In this document: positions 22,481-33,439 of the stretch, in pieces
Position numbering within the stretch: position 1 is the stretch's first letter
Layout of the letters: every line of letters begins with the position of its first letter
NCBI GenBank assembly: GCA_011037195.1
Contig: JAAEAF010002306.1
Span: forward strand, 1 to 64,000
From: Triatoma infestans
Taxonomy: Eukaryota; Arthropoda; Insecta; Hemiptera; Reduviidae
DNA length: 64,000 bases
Reading direction: 5' to 3'
Notes under the pieces: generated by a model
The model's input: the letters and a program-made list of their open reading frames with translations, nothing else
What the model was told of the DNA's origin: nothing
Database searches by the model: none
Program-made: the position numbers and the translations under genes

Positions 22481-22829
22481 GTGACAGTAATATAAAGTTG
22501 AAGTTAACTCTGTACACGAAATTGATAGATAGATAGCCTTACTCTGGAAAATGGATGAGAATTCGAAACTGGTTAGACACAGCATAAATATGCATGCTAG
22601 GATGGATAAAATCCCAGAGATATTATTTTATTATTTTTATTAGAATAATTGAATTGTGAGGATTTTTCCGTCCTATGATTTAAGACCGTGTCAAATTATC
22701 GAAATTATTGAGATTTCAGATGAATTTCTATTTGGACCTAACTGAAATAACTAACTCATTATAAGTTGGATCAATAAAAAGCAGGACATATTGGGAGGAA
22801 ATCCTAAAGCTTCAGAACCTCGAATCGCT

Positions 22830-22990
22830 AGAAACTGGAGTAAAATAAAAACCATTTAGTAAAGTCTCTCTTCCCGTTAGCAGATTTTTACCGAAAAGTT
22901 CGTGTTAGAAACTGTAATAATACTCATATGGAATATCAAGTTTTGCAATTTTTCATTTTTGAAATATTTTGTCCATACATTCTTTCTTTC
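22830..22990 (+). repeat. F1 fragment next to a solo LTR
   Basis: AAAACCATTTAGTAAAGTCT and GGAATATCAAGTTTTGCAAT match F1. The fragment stops at 22990 where LTR-B begins, so the LTR probably inserted into F1. Confidence 0.55.
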
Positions 22991-23227
22991 TGTAATGGTA
23001 CAGCAAAGATAATGCAACCATAGCAGAGAGAAGAGAGGTCTGTTAACCAGAGACTACTCTCTGACTTAGGCAGGCTAGAGTGGGAGAACCTGTGTATATA
23101 AGCCAGTTGGAATCTATTTAGAGATTATCGCATCGCGTCATATCTTTACTCACACCATTCATTCTATCATTTTCATTATAAAGTCCAGTGCAGTTAGTGT
23201 AAACTTAGTTACATTATATTAGTGTCT

Positions 23228-24242
23228 CCAACTCCCAACTATATATATTGTCGTTAGAGAGTGCTTTGGAACCACTCGAAGTTTATACCCTTAACCTCCA
23301 TCTAAGATATTGTGTCAAGGTGTTATCTCTTCCATCCCACAGACTCCCTAAGATACTGGCCCTCAAAATAATTGACAGAAAAATATATTGGTTCAAAAAC
23401 TGGCTTACTCTTTTTCAGTGTAACTCATGTTCTTTTAATGACTCCCTGGTTTACTTACAAACTTGGCCCACTCAGTTTGCCTTACTTGGAGAGAGAATAA
23501 GGGAATCTCGCTTGCAGGAATCTGTGAGACGCGCAACCATGTCTGATCGTTTTGTTCTGTACAGCCACTTAACATCTATGGGCAGGGATCGCGTTTCTTC
23601 AGCCTTTTCTGACGACCTTTCATTCTTGGAAATGCGGTGGCTTTTCAAGTTAAGAGGGGAGCTTCTTTACCTAAATTATAGGCCCTGGTTAGACAGGGAA
23701 CTAGAGCTGGAAAAGTGCTCCCTGTGTAATAGTGGTTCTCGTGAGGAAGTTTACCACTTTTTGGGAGAGTGTCCCTTATTAGCTGAATTTCGTCTCCTTT
23801 ACTTCTCCAAGCGTACGCTTTCTAGAGAGGAAATTGTATCCTTCCTAACAGGTCGGACCCACCCTCGGCCCCTTCTCCGCTACGCTCGCCATGCTTGGAA
23901 AGCAAGATATAACTGGATCCCTGATTTTTAGTTTAGTTTAGTTTAGTTTACCTGTTAGCATAATTATTATCAGTTCCTTTTTTTACTTTGTCTTATTTTC
24001 TCTTTGATTAATGCATAGAAGATTACTTTCAGTTTTTTTTGTACCTTCATTTATACTATGTAACTTTTATTTATTTATGTATTTTTCTTTTTTTCTTTTT
24101 TCTTTGTAAAATGTTTTTTGAATTTGCTTTGTGTTTTTATAACGATCAGTGAACTATGGCAGACGGCTGCAGCCATTGCCTATAATATGTTGTACCAAAA
24201 AAAGAAGTTTATTTGTACATTTCTGAAATATATATTATTATT
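23228..24242 (+). mobile_element. 5'-truncated LINE (copy L3) with 15-bp TSD
   Basis: Flanked by perfect repeats ATTATATTAGTGTCT at 23213-23227 and 24243-24257. It starts inside ORF2 just after the RT thumb, has a 0.3-kb 3' UTR with TTTAG repeats just after the stop (23931), and ends in an (ATT)n tail. It belongs to the same lineage as L1 and L2 but is a separate subfamily. Confidence 0.88.
23230..23931 (+). pseudogene. LINE ORF2 C-terminal domain, open (L3)
   Basis: The frame is open from the truncation point to the stop at 23929-23931 (about 233 codons). It encodes the region after the reverse transcriptase: LPKILALKIIDRKIYWFKNW, FKLRGELLYLNYRPW and the motif CSLCN...VYHFLGEC (CX2CX9HX4C). 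The same positions in L1 read CSMCN and FHFLGQC. There is no catalytic RT part and no natural start, so it should make no active product. Lack of stops suggests a fairly young insertion. Confidence 0.85.
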
Positions 24243-24396
24243 ATTATATTAGTGTCTTCATATCTCGTTCATTTAATCAAACCTAATTTCTTTCCTCAAC
24301 CACAAATATACACACTCACAAAATTCCGGCCATTTGAAAATTTACTATTTCTATGTATAGTTTTCAAATTTTTTAATAATTTTTATCATTCATAAC

Positions 24397-24890
24397 TTTT
24401 TTTTTTTGTTTTTTTTTTAGCTTGGGGGCCAACGCACTGCGACCTTGATTAGGTCTATTGTGCTATGCCCCCTGGGTGCCACAGGCCTGCCCATAGCACC
24501 CGAATGGATGTCCAATTGAACATCCGTTCTACAACACCTCCATCAGGTTAAGATCCTTGAGGAATCCTAATACCCTGACGAACTCTAGAGAGGGTATGTC
24601 CCCCTCCTCCACCTGGTAACTGCCCAGGTTCCTGAACCTTCTCTGAATGGCAGCCTTGCAGTCTGTTAGGAGATGTAGTGGAGTTTCCTCCAACTCCCCA
24701 AAGAATCTGCATGAGCTGTCACTTTCCAAACCCAGCTTCACCAGGTGTCCTCTAAGTCGGCTATGCCCCGTGAGGAAACCCGTAAGTACGCGGAGCTTGT
24801 CTTGCTCAATCCATACAGGCCTCCGACTCCGTTGGTTATATTTCCCAAGCAGATCTTGGCTGCCGCAACCCGGGGAGAGTGTACCAGAGT
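24397..24890 (-). mobile_element. 5'-truncated RNase-H-type LINE tail (copy H1) with 9-bp TSD
   Basis: Flanked by perfect ATTCATAAC at 24388-24396 and 24891-24899. The minus-strand 3' end is a poly-A run (T-run at 24397-24418). The 3' UTR text (GGCATAGCACAATAGACC) recurs at 28700 and 56440. This is a different LINE family from L1-L3. Confidence 0.85.
24529..24890 (-). pseudogene. C-terminal domain of RNase-H-type LINE ORF2 (H1)
   Basis: Reads on the minus strand from the truncation point to the stop at 24529: LRVLTGFLTGHSRLRGHLVK, then CRFFGELEETPLHLLTDC, then RFRNLGSYQVEEGD. In related I/R1-type LINEs this region, after RNase H, has Cys-X2-Cys...His...Cys; here the second Cys is replaced by Phe (CRFF), while the copy at 56190 keeps CRLCGE. 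The frame is open but truncated and lacks RT and RNase H. Confidence 0.78.
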
Positions 24891-24964
24891 ATTCATAACG
24901 TTTATAGGTTAACTGATTTTTCAAAATAAACAAATTAAATAGAATTATGTAGGAAATTTAAAAT

Positions 24965-25231
24965 ATCAGAAAACATTTTCCGTGATAGCCTGCTTCATTT
25001 TGTGGTCATCGACCGTTTTCGGGCGTTCGCCCATCTCAGGGTGCGTTTGTCAAACATGTGATTGATAATTACAGACTTGCACAGAGTAAATTCAGTTACA
25101 CACTCAATGAATTACTATGTGCAAGTCTGTGATACTACACACTGTCCGACAAACGCATCCGAAGTTGGCGCGAACGCCTGAAAAACCGGTCGATGACCAC
25201 AAATGACGCAGGCTATCACGAAAAAATGTCT
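24965..25231. mobile_element. Compact foldback element (FB2)
   Basis: Arms 24965-25085 and about 25105-25231 are inverted repeats homologous to FB1 (CGTGATAGCCTGC, GGTCATCGACCG, GGGCGTTCGCCC, GACTTGCACAGAGTAAA). It lacks the tandem array of FB1, so it is the minimal form of the family. Confidence 0.8.
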
Positions 25232-25689
25232 TTGCGCTTTACAGCTCTGCGGAAACCTACCACACAACAAAATTTAAAATAATTAATTGAAAAAAAGTGA
25301 ATCTAGAAAATTTTATTTATTTTTTATTTTTTTTTTAAGTTTCATTATTTTTTTAGTAACATGGTGCTATTACCGAGTATTATTAACTCTTCTTGCCTTT
25401 ATCGGCACACTGTGAATCAAGCGGGAAAATTTCGTTTTGTGAGATTAGAGCCTATTCTAGCTCTTGAAGCGTCCCAGGAAGGGCTCTCCGATCTCTTATC
25501 CGCCATGCAAGCATATCCCACAGGCGCGATTTAAGCTCTATGTGATTTAAGTCAGGGTTACGGGACAGGCCAGTTTATGAAGTCAATATTATGGTTATTA
25601 AGAAAGGCCTATCACTTTTATTTGTATTATTAAAAAAAAAAAAAAAAAAAAAAGATACTAGATAGTTTTGCGTTAAATTTCAAATTTTA
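25232..25689. other. Stretch without recognised feature
   Basis: Contains a 21-base A run (25632-25652) that could be a retroposon tail, and a slightly GC-richer part (25440-25580) with no recognisable frame. Confidence 0.45.
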
Positions 25690-25845
25690 TTTGGGTTGTT
25701 CCCCCATATGTCTCCCCACCACCTTATATTTATAATGTTAGAACAAATGATTACAATTTGAAGTTTAAAAAAAAATGGTCATTATCTATATAATTGTATT
25801 AACAGGGATAAGAGAAAGTCGTGTGAGTGATTCACACCAGATTTT
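25690..25845 (-). repeat. F1 5'-end fragment, minus strand
   Basis: Ends GATAAGAGAAAGTCGTGTGA and TGATTCACACCAGA. On the minus strand this is TCTGGTGTGAATCACTCACA followed by CGACTTTCTCTTATC, the F1 start with its hairpin intact. Confidence 0.75.
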
Positions 25846-27125
25846 TTTCATGAATAAAATAGTTAATGATTTTCCTAATTATAGTTAATGATTTTCTAAA
25901 GATTGAAGCTAAAGATTTTCCACGATGAGGAAAAGTCATGTTAATGTATTTGTCTAAAAAAAAAAATTTATAATTAATTATTGAATTGAAACATCAATTT
26001 ACGATTAACGATTAATTATTCAACTTTATTGCCTTGATCTAATTTATAATAAAATAGATTTGTGCTGCTAATTAATCGGACACTCAAAATTTAAGTTAAA
26101 GATATAAGGCGTTTCTTATAGTAATTTGCTTCCTTCCAAAAAAATACTTATTTCTGGTTTGGTGGTCAAGGAGAGTTGATAGTCTATGAAATGTCTTGAA
26201 TACAGTGAGCGGAATTTAATTAAATAAAAAGCAACAAGGTGTACCTATTTTAGATTCCTATAATGAGATAAAATATTTAATTAAGTTTATTCTGGTTTAC
26301 ACTTACTTCTTTATATTATTAAATAAATAATATAAATGCGAGGTAAATAAAAATGATTGCCCAACCCAGTAAAAGCAACTTACAGAGCTGCCATTTTTAC
26401 TCCGGGGAAAATATTTGTTGGTTGGACAAAATATCTAATAAGTGCCAAGGTAAAATATCTATTGGTCTTGTTGCAGAGAGGAGTGATAAATTGATTGAAT
26501 AGGGGGTCTCGCATTGGTGTAGATACTGGAAGTGGTGGTACCAGCAAAACTGTTCACTACGAATGTCATATTTGGCGTTAAGATTTCGTCAATATATCAT
26601 TACGCTAAGTTGACCTAACTCCACTGCCTAAAATACACTGCCGTATCTTGGAGCAGCAAATTCCTTGGAAAGTTCAAACGTAAAACGGGATATTTCCCTG
26701 AAAATAATATGATCCCATTCGTTGATCCACTGAAGACTTTCCTGACAGCCTGGGGGCTCTCTCGAATTCATGGTAATGGTAGCCGTTATGATAAGCCAGT
26801 AAGATTGAAGACTAAATTCTAACTAAATAGTGCTTCTCACGTAGTAGTTCACAATGACTTCAACATCTTAAGACGTTCATCAAATTCATCAATACCGAAA
26901 GAAGGGCGAAATCTCTCCAGTAAAAATTACGAGAGATTGCCATATTTGCCATATTATTTCAGTTGATTAATTAACCGAGGATGTTCACTTACATAATTAC
27001 CTTCTTCAGCCCAGTATCTACAAGCACCAAAGAATGGTGTCGGTCCAAATTAAATACAGTTTCTGGCAAGGGGTGCCAGATGGAATCCACCAACAATTCT
27101 TCACCTTTCAAAATCAGGTTTTTTT
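25846..27125. other. Long stretch without supported gene
   Basis: AT-rich to about 26380. A 60-codon open run at 26640-26822 (plus; contains NNMIPFVDPLKTFLTAWGLS) is not recognised, and runs of this size are expected by chance. Nothing else was seen. Confidence 0.45.
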
Positions 27126-27350
27126 CTTTTAATTTAAGGCGCGTCAACATCTACGGTCATTGGCGCCCGGGGCCACCTCAGTGCACTGCCGGCCTCTGGA
27201 CAGTGTTCTCTCGTTACAAACAACACTGTCCAACACCGGACAGTGAGCTGTATAGGCTCCTAGGAAGATAAAAATTTAAGGACAGCACAGCTGAACTCGA
27301 ACCCGCATTCTCCGCGTGGGACCACTTTTAGCTATTCCCTTCTCTTCAAA
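27126..27350 (-). mobile_element. tRNA-derived SINE (copy S3)
   Basis: On the minus strand: head GGGAATAGCTAAAAGTGGTC, B box GGGTTCGAGTTCAGC near 27300, CTGTCC...GGACAG pairs in the body, and tail ATGACCGTAGATGTTGACGC. The same order is seen in the third unit at 30783-31008. The A box is damaged. Confidence 0.75.
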
Positions 27351-27359
27351 AACAGATTT

Positions 27360-28060
27360 CTCTATGCCAGGCTAACTAATTCTATTGCCGTGTAAAGCTA
27401 ACTGAGTGGACCAATTCAATATATTAGGAAGAATCCATCAAAATTAAAGGCAGTTGTTTGAAAGAGAGTAAGCCACTAGTGAAAATTGAACTAGTAGCTT
27501 TTCTTTTCAATTACTCTTAAGGCTACTATCTTAGGAAACATCTAGGCCGGAAAGAGAGTGCATCTTCAAGCACAACTTTGTATGAAGTTTGAGGGTATAA
27601 ATTTCGAATGGTTCCAAGGGAGTAAGATAAGGTACGTAATTGTTTATAAAATATCATTGAAATTTCTCCAGCATTCCAAACGCCTGAAACCCTCAGAGCT
27701 GAGCTCCATTGCAAAGACTGCTCGATAGATATTTCAAATACTCTATATTTAACCTTCAGAGGTAGGTTTTTATTAAGAATGATATTATGCCAAACCGTAT
27801 TTTACCCTTGTTTTGCCTATATAACCATTTCTTCAAGGTGAGGCAGTAAAGTATGGCAGTAGAGGGACTCCAAGATATTTGAATCTAATTACAATTTCAA
27901 TTTTGCTGATCCTTAATATCATTTCCTAAAGAAGCGAGTCCACTACCTTTTCGAAAAAACAAAACTTTTATTCCGATAAGTTTACCCTACAGGTTCACTG
28001 GTCAGAATAACCTTCCAAAATTTTTATGTTACTATGGAGGGACAATTAATTGAACTGTCA
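27360..28060 (-). pseudogene. Decayed LINE ORF2: RT thumb and C-terminal start
   Basis: Minus-strand fragments in several frames: RFKYLGVPLLP (compare EYKYLGLSLTP in L1), LCNGAQL-GF (compare LTYGCQIWGI), PSNFIQSCA, FPKIVALRVIEKKSY and WLTLFQTTAF (compare LPKILALKIIDRKIY and WLTLFQ in L3). Many stops. It is an old copy of the L1-L3 lineage. Confidence 0.65.
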
Positions 28061-28660
28061 TATATTAACGTTAACATAACGTCTTCAAAATATATGTACA
28101 TTATAAATAAATAAAAACTAATTTGATTCACTGAAGATTTTAAAAATAGAGTCCACGTTATTATGAGCAAAACCTTAAACAATTAACAAAAATCGCCTTT
28201 TTAATGAGAAGTATATCATTAATACGAAAGAGGGTAAGAATTCATACTAATGAAGCAATAAATTCTTACTGGAATTCCAGGCATTGAAACTAACAAGAGG
28301 CATTGCAGACAGAATTCTCCAGGTATTCATAATGAATGGGGAAATTGCATTAAGTCCTTTCATCGGCAGCCGAGCATTCTTATCGTAAACCGCATATTTT
28401 ATTAATTCATTGTAATCTTATAAAAACATATATAATATATATATTAACTAATTTCAAAATTATTACTTTAACTGATTAAAAGAATTGAAAAAAAAAGGTC
28501 TAAAGATTCTGACAATACTTAATTAGCTTTTAATTGGAATTTTTTGTAACGATTTAGTGCCCTCGATGTTACATATAAAAGGGGCATTACACTTTTTGGT
28601 TCCTAGTAAGCTTTGTCCAACAGAAAGACTTTCCCTTAGGACAGATTGCTGGTCTGTTAC
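28061..28660. other. AT-rich stretch, nothing recognised
   Basis: No frame, no repeat shared with another part of the window. Confidence 0.45.
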
Positions 28661-28663
28661 ATA

Positions 28664-29530
28664 TTTTTTGGGGGAGGGTGAAGGGACCCGTTGTTCTGCG
28701 GCTTACACGATCTATTGTGCTATGCACGTTGGTGCCGTAGGCTAGCCTACAACACCCTTTCAGGTGCCATGAAAGCCCCTCACTTACAGGACTCCCACCA
28801 GGAATCTTAATAGCATCTCTAAGGAATCTTAATATCCTGGTGGATTCTAGGGAGGATAAGTTCCCCTCCTCCTCTTGGTAATTATCCAAGTTTCTGAATC
28901 TTTTCTGAATGGTAGCATCGCTGTCCATTAGAAGATGTATTGGATGTTTCCATCATCTCTCCACAGAATCGGCACATGTTGTCACTCTGCAAGCCCTGCT
29001 TCGTTAAGTGTCCTCTGAGTCTGCAATGCCCAGTGAGGAAACCCAAAAGAATGCGGAGCTTATTCTTACTGAGGCCGATATAATGAATGTGTTAGGTGGA
29101 AATGAAATGAGAAGACGGAGTTAACAATGGTTAATTATGTATATTAATAAAGAGACACAGTCTGCCTGGACTTTACACTTGTTATGATACTGTATGGTAG
29201 AGTCGTAAATGGGTAATGACACGTAGTGATTGGCTAGTACGAACTGTATTGATTCTCTTGAAGTGTATCGAACTGTCTTGAACTGTCCGTCGCTGTATTT
29301 ATACAGTTTCTCCCAAACCAGTCCGAGAAAGTGGTTTGGTTCGTTTCTCTTCTCTTTACTCTCTTTGTTGCTGATCACTCTTTGGTTGCTGTTACACCGA
29401 TGCATCTTCCGATCTCCCTGGGTTATAATTCTTCAAGCAGATCTTTGCCTGCCTCACACCTGGGAGGGAGTAATCAGAGTTGAGATATCCTTGTTTCCTC
29501 CTCCTTCTTGAGTTCATCTAGGAGAGTCTG
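28664..29530 (-). mobile_element. RNase-H-type LINE tail (copy H2), split by a solo LTR
   Basis: On the minus strand the 3' part matches H1 and H3: a GGCACCAACGTGCATAGCAC-like 3' UTR, RFRNLDNYQEEEGNLSSLES, and upstream CCGATTCTGTGGAGAGATG coding CRFCGEM. The segment 29080-29396 interrupts it between the Cys-rich region and the upstream coding part. It is more decayed than H1. The 5' limit is approximate. Confidence 0.72.
29080..29396 (+). mobile_element. Solo LTR, family LTR-A (copy 1)
   Basis: 317 bp starting ATAATGAATG and ending CTGTTACA, flanked by CCGAT at 29075-29079 and 29397-29401. Removing it with one CCGAT restores colinearity with H1. It contains GCCTGGACTTTACAC, a TATA-like TATTTATACAG at about 29295 and AGTCCGAGAAAGTGG, all shared with 59338-59660. 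The 5-bp TSD and promoter-like core fit an LTR; the 5' end is not TG. Confidence 0.75.
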
Positions 29531-29579
29531 GTCGCTTACCCCAGTATCGTATTAAGAACGGTCAAGAAGAATCTTTCAT

Positions 29580-29790
29580 TTGTACTTTTATTATATACTT
29601 TTACTTTCTCTTAATGCAAGAGGAAACATTGCAATCGTGCCAAATTTTCAAAATTTAAATTTTCACCGGGGATTTTTAAGATCTTCTGAATCCGAAAAAG
29701 TGATTTTTAGAAAATGACATGGAAAATGAGGAAAAACAAATTGGTTAAAAGGATTCGAGGATGCAAAAAAGGTTAGGGGAACTCTCCTAT
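29580..29790 (-). repeat. F1 3'-end fragment, minus strand
   Basis: TACTTTCTCTTA, then AAATTTTCACCGGGGATTTT and TGATTTTTAGAAAATG match the F1 3' terminus. Confidence 0.65.
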
Positions 29791-30300
29791 TATTTTAGAC
29801 CAGGGAATTCATCCCTGAATTTGGGCTTTTAAGCCTAAATCAGTTAAGTGAAATATATTTATTGAAATATACAAACTATTCTTAAAGTAATTTATTTAAA
29901 TAAATTAATAAATATAGCCTATAAAAGATAGTTTTTTTAAAGAGATCTGTTACAAATAAAAAGTTTGAAACCTTTATCCTTAGACTATAATAGAGAAAAG
30001 TTACTCTTGTTAATGTTGCTGGCGCCAACCATTTCTACGCTAAAGCTCTTACGATGTAACTTAACGCGCAGAAGCGCAGAACATCTTCTGCTAATCTCAC
30101 CTATACTGATCGGAATTGAACGAATTGGCCACGAATTGCAAGCGGACCAAAGTCCCACCGCGAGCTCTGTCATGAACTAAAATCAATTGTGTAAATGCTC
30201 GCCAATTTCGGAGCTTAAGTCAATCTACAAACAACTTTCAAGAAAGCTAAAGTTAAGAATCTAAATTCAAGATATGAGGAAGTGTCACTTTCAATAAGAA
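29791..30300. other. Stretch without recognised feature
   Basis: AT-rich with a somewhat GC-richer part (30010-30180). Two overlapping open frames of about 60-70 codons on opposite strands give no recognisable protein. Confidence 0.4.
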
Positions 30301-31008
30301 AATAAGGGAAGAGGTTAGCTCAGTGGTTAGCGTACTGGACTCCCACGTGGAGATCCCGGGTTCGAGTCCAGCTGTGCTGCTCGTAGATTTTTTTTTTTTC
30401 TTCCTGGGCGTTTTTACAGCTTCTGTCCGGTGATGGACAGTGTTGTTCGTAACGAGTGAACAGTCTCCGGAGGCCGACAGTGCACTGAATAGGCTCTGTT
30501 AAGTTAAAGGTATAAGATAACAATAACAATCATAATAATAAGGGAAGGGAATAGCTATGTGGTTAGCGTACTGGACTCCCACGCGGAGATCCCGGGTTCG
30601 AGTCCAGCTGTGCTGCTCGTAGATTTTTTTTTTTTCTTCCTGGGCGTTTTTACAGCTTCTGTCCGGTGATGGACAGTGTTGTTCGTAACGAGTGAACAGT
30701 CTCCGGAGGCCGACAGTGCACTGAATAGGCTCTGTTAAGTTAAAGGTATAAGATAACAATAACAATCATAATAATAAGGGAAGGGAATAGCTATGTGGTT
30801 AGCGTACTGGACTCCCACGCGGAGATCCCGGGTTCGAGTCCAGCTGTGGCTACCCTTAGAAATGTTTTCTTCCTTGGAGCGTCTACAGCTGAGTGTCCGG
30901 TGATGGACAAAGTTGTCTGTAACGAGAAAACACTGTCCAGACGCCGACAATGCACTGAATATGCTCAGCGCGCCAATGACCATAGATGTTGATGCGCCTT
31001 ATATTAAA
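30301..31008 (+). mobile_element. tRNA-derived SINE array, three heads in tandem
   Basis: Three heads (A box TAGCTCAGTGG or TAGCTATGTGG, B box GGGTTCGAGTCC) lie at about 30311, 30547 and 30783, exactly 236 bp apart. Bodies 1 and 2 are nearly identical, including the linker AAGGTATAAGATAACAATAA. Body 3 (from about 30845) is a different, older version (TTAGAAATGTTTTCTTCC) and ends ATGCGCCTTATATTAAAGG. This fits unequal exchange between SINE copies. The anticodon region forms CTCC-CACGT-GGAG and not a tRNA arm. Confidence 0.85.
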
Positions 31009-31445
31009 GGAAAAAAGAAAAAAAACAGACCACACAAAGAGCTCGCAAACTACAGACAATTCTCGTCAGAGGGGTCTATAGTTAACTGTTTAAGAGTTGA
31101 AACAAGTAACAATTACCAAGAAGAAAAGTCACCTGCTTTTACTCAGCTCTCTGTCAAGAAGCCCTACTAGAGGCTTTAAGAGCTTAAAAAGCTCTTTATA
31201 GTCAAAGAGTTCTCTTCAAGCTGCTTAAATAGCTAATCGACATTTAGGAAGAGTCAATACATATCATTTTACGCTAACCGCATCATCACTCATTGCCCGG
31301 TCATTCAATACTCTATATACACTTTCTAGTCACTCGTATGTAAAATGTAAATTGTGAGTATAGCGTCAGAAGTATAGTCTTGATTTGAATGCTTTCTTTT
31401 TCAATTCCAAAAATTACTTATTGCTGTTATTAGCGTGTTAATTAT
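31009..31445. other. Stretch without recognised feature
   Basis: Several AAGAGCTT and CTCTTTA-type short motifs around 31170-31230; no frame or repeat identified. Confidence 0.4.
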
Positions 31446-31940
31446 TGTAGTGGAAGAAAGAAAGGCAAAAATAATTGTTTTGAAAAATATGTTAAGTGAA
31501 ATAATTTTGGCAAAAATAATGTATTTTAGAGTCCGGTACTATAATCTAAGGTCATTGCTACTAAAGAGACAAAGACACAAGAAAATCCGTTTAGGGCATT
31601 CTTTAGAACAGTCTAAATTTTGCTTTCAAACAAGGACAGTCTGAATTAGACATTCAACCAGATCACTTTTCTCAGGAATTGCTCACCTAACTTCAGTGCC
31701 ACTAATAAGAGTTTGCATTTAATCTAGATAAATAATTGATTTAATAAGCATAATACTGTGATACTGAAAAGTATTTAAATTTCATTAAAGATAATATATT
31801 TACGTAATTTAATCTAGAGAGTTTTCTTATTTATTTCTTATTACTTCTCTTCTCTTTAAACATACACTCCAAGCCCTTAGCAGCTCGTGCTACTTGCTAC
31901 AACTACAAACATACAACATCACATCACCAACCACATTACA
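31446..31940 (+). mobile_element. Solo LTR, family LTR-C (copy 1)
   Basis: 495 bp starting TGTAGTGGAAGAAAGAAAGG and ending CACATTACA, homologous to 61634-62235 and 62668-63244 throughout. Shared blocks include TACTATAATCTAAGGTCATT and AAACATACACTCCAAGCC. It starts TG and ends CA; no clean TSD (ATTAT versus ATATT). Confidence 0.7.
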
Positions 31941-32704
31941 ATATTAATAATTTGTTCTCTAGCGAGTCTGGCCAATGGTTTTTTACTGTTCAATAGTTTT
32001 TTTGTGAGCTGTCTATAACATGATGACTTCTTAACATTTAATATATTTGTTTATATATTTTAAATATATAAAAAATATTTCTTCTTATTGGGAAAAAAGT
32101 TAATATTTATCTTAAAGTGCAAACTATACTTTAAAAAAACACAAAACATAACTATACCATTACACTAAAAAATAATTCTTTTTTTTTATTATTGAAAGTT
32201 TAAAGTGTTACATGAAAACCACTTTATTATACTCAAACAAATTTTACTTCCAACATGTTTCACTCCAACTAAAAACTAGAAAAGATTATAATGGTGGACA
32301 AAGTTTAGGGAAAGTTTATTCCCAGGATAAATATGACGTGTTTACAAAACTCTTGCATTGTTGACTTAATCCTTCTAGTTTCCTAGTTTTAAATATAATA
32401 AATCTTATTTTCCCTTCTATTTATCGTTAACGTTAACAATGTAGACAGATTACAATATCCCTACCTAATTACTTAGCTAACATTTATTTTAAAGACCATT
32501 TTCGCAAGGAACTTGTAGTTTTCTTAAATATGTTCGTTTATTATGTCTAACAAAAAAAAAAAAATAAATAAATAAAAATCATAAGTTACTCAGATTTTCT
32601 GACAATTTATTAAAGACAATTAAATTCTATAAGGAAAATATTTCTTATCATAATCTTTAAAGACAAAAGTCATAATAAGAAAGTTAACATTAAATTGGAA
32701 AAGT
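31941..32704. other. AT-rich stretch, nothing recognised
   Basis: No open frame or shared repeat; a 12-base A run near 32550. Confidence 0.45.
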
Positions 32705-33330
32705 TATCACAACTTTCAGGGGGGGGGGGAAATCTGGTGTGATACAATCATACAACTTTCTCTTACTCCATGAATTTCGTCGATGTTATTATGGAGAAAA
32801 TAGCAAAAACCGTTTAGTAAAAACGCACTTCTGGTTAACTAATAATTTTCTTGAAACTCGGGAATTTTGCCAAACAATTTATTTCTAATTAATTTGGTTC
32901 AGGTGCTAGAATTATATAATCAACAATGATAGCATTTTAGAGAAAAACATACCCCCCCACTCCCCCTCCCCACAAAAAACCCTTAATTGACATTATCAGG
33001 ATTTTGTTGGAGCTATTTTCAAAAAAATTGCAAAAAAGTGAAAAAAAGAAAAAAAAACCCTTAGTAAAGTGGTACTTCCGGTTGAGGAATTTTAACAGAT
33101 AACGTATGTCAGATTCTATGGTGATACCTAAACGGAATATCAAGTTTGAACTTTCTGTGATTTTTTTGTTTTTGAGCTTTGACATACATACAGACACTTA
33201 CCATTTGCTAAAAACCCTTTTTTATGGACTCAGCGGACCTCAAAACGGATATTTCCGGTGAAAACATGATATCGAAAATTTGACACGATTATAATACTTT
33301 CTCTTACTAGGACTAAAAAAGAAAGTAAAA
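32705..33330 (+). repeat. F1 copy, both ends present
   Basis: Starts AATCTGGTGTGATACAATCA (hairpin GTGTGA/TCATAC with one wobble), then CAACTTTCTCTTACTCC. Internal units end in CACTTCTGGTTAAC (about 32825) and GTACTTCCGGTTGAGG (33068). The 3' part is CGGATATTTCCGGTG and the end TTTCTCTTACTAGGACTAAA. Total 0.63 kb with a short CA remnant near 33185. Confidence 0.82.
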
Positions 33331-33439
33331 AGATTAGGTTATTAATTAGTATATAGGTCCTAAGTGCATCTTACAATATTTTAACTATGTTTGACTTCCA
33401 GCAGACACTAGCGCTACCTGGAAGCCAAATCATTTCTAA

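Larger units (their letters stand above)
22991..24302 (+). mobile_element. LTR of family LTR-B, split by LINE L3
   Basis: 22991-23227 plus 24243-24302 together align with the intact copy at 39097-39413 (start TGTAATGGTAC, TATA box TGTGTATATAAGCC at about 23092, end TTTCCTCAAC). The LINE at 23228-24242 lies between and duplicated 15 bp of the LTR. No internal retroviral genes adjoin, so it is a solo LTR or a fragment. Confidence 0.78.

Noticed and set aside
26640..26822. 60-codon open run as a host exon
   Set aside because: No recognisable motif, no splice evidence, and runs of this length occur by chance in several frames here.
30795..31170. Overlapping open frames on the SINE array
   Set aside because: They are translations of SINE bodies; no protein-like conservation.
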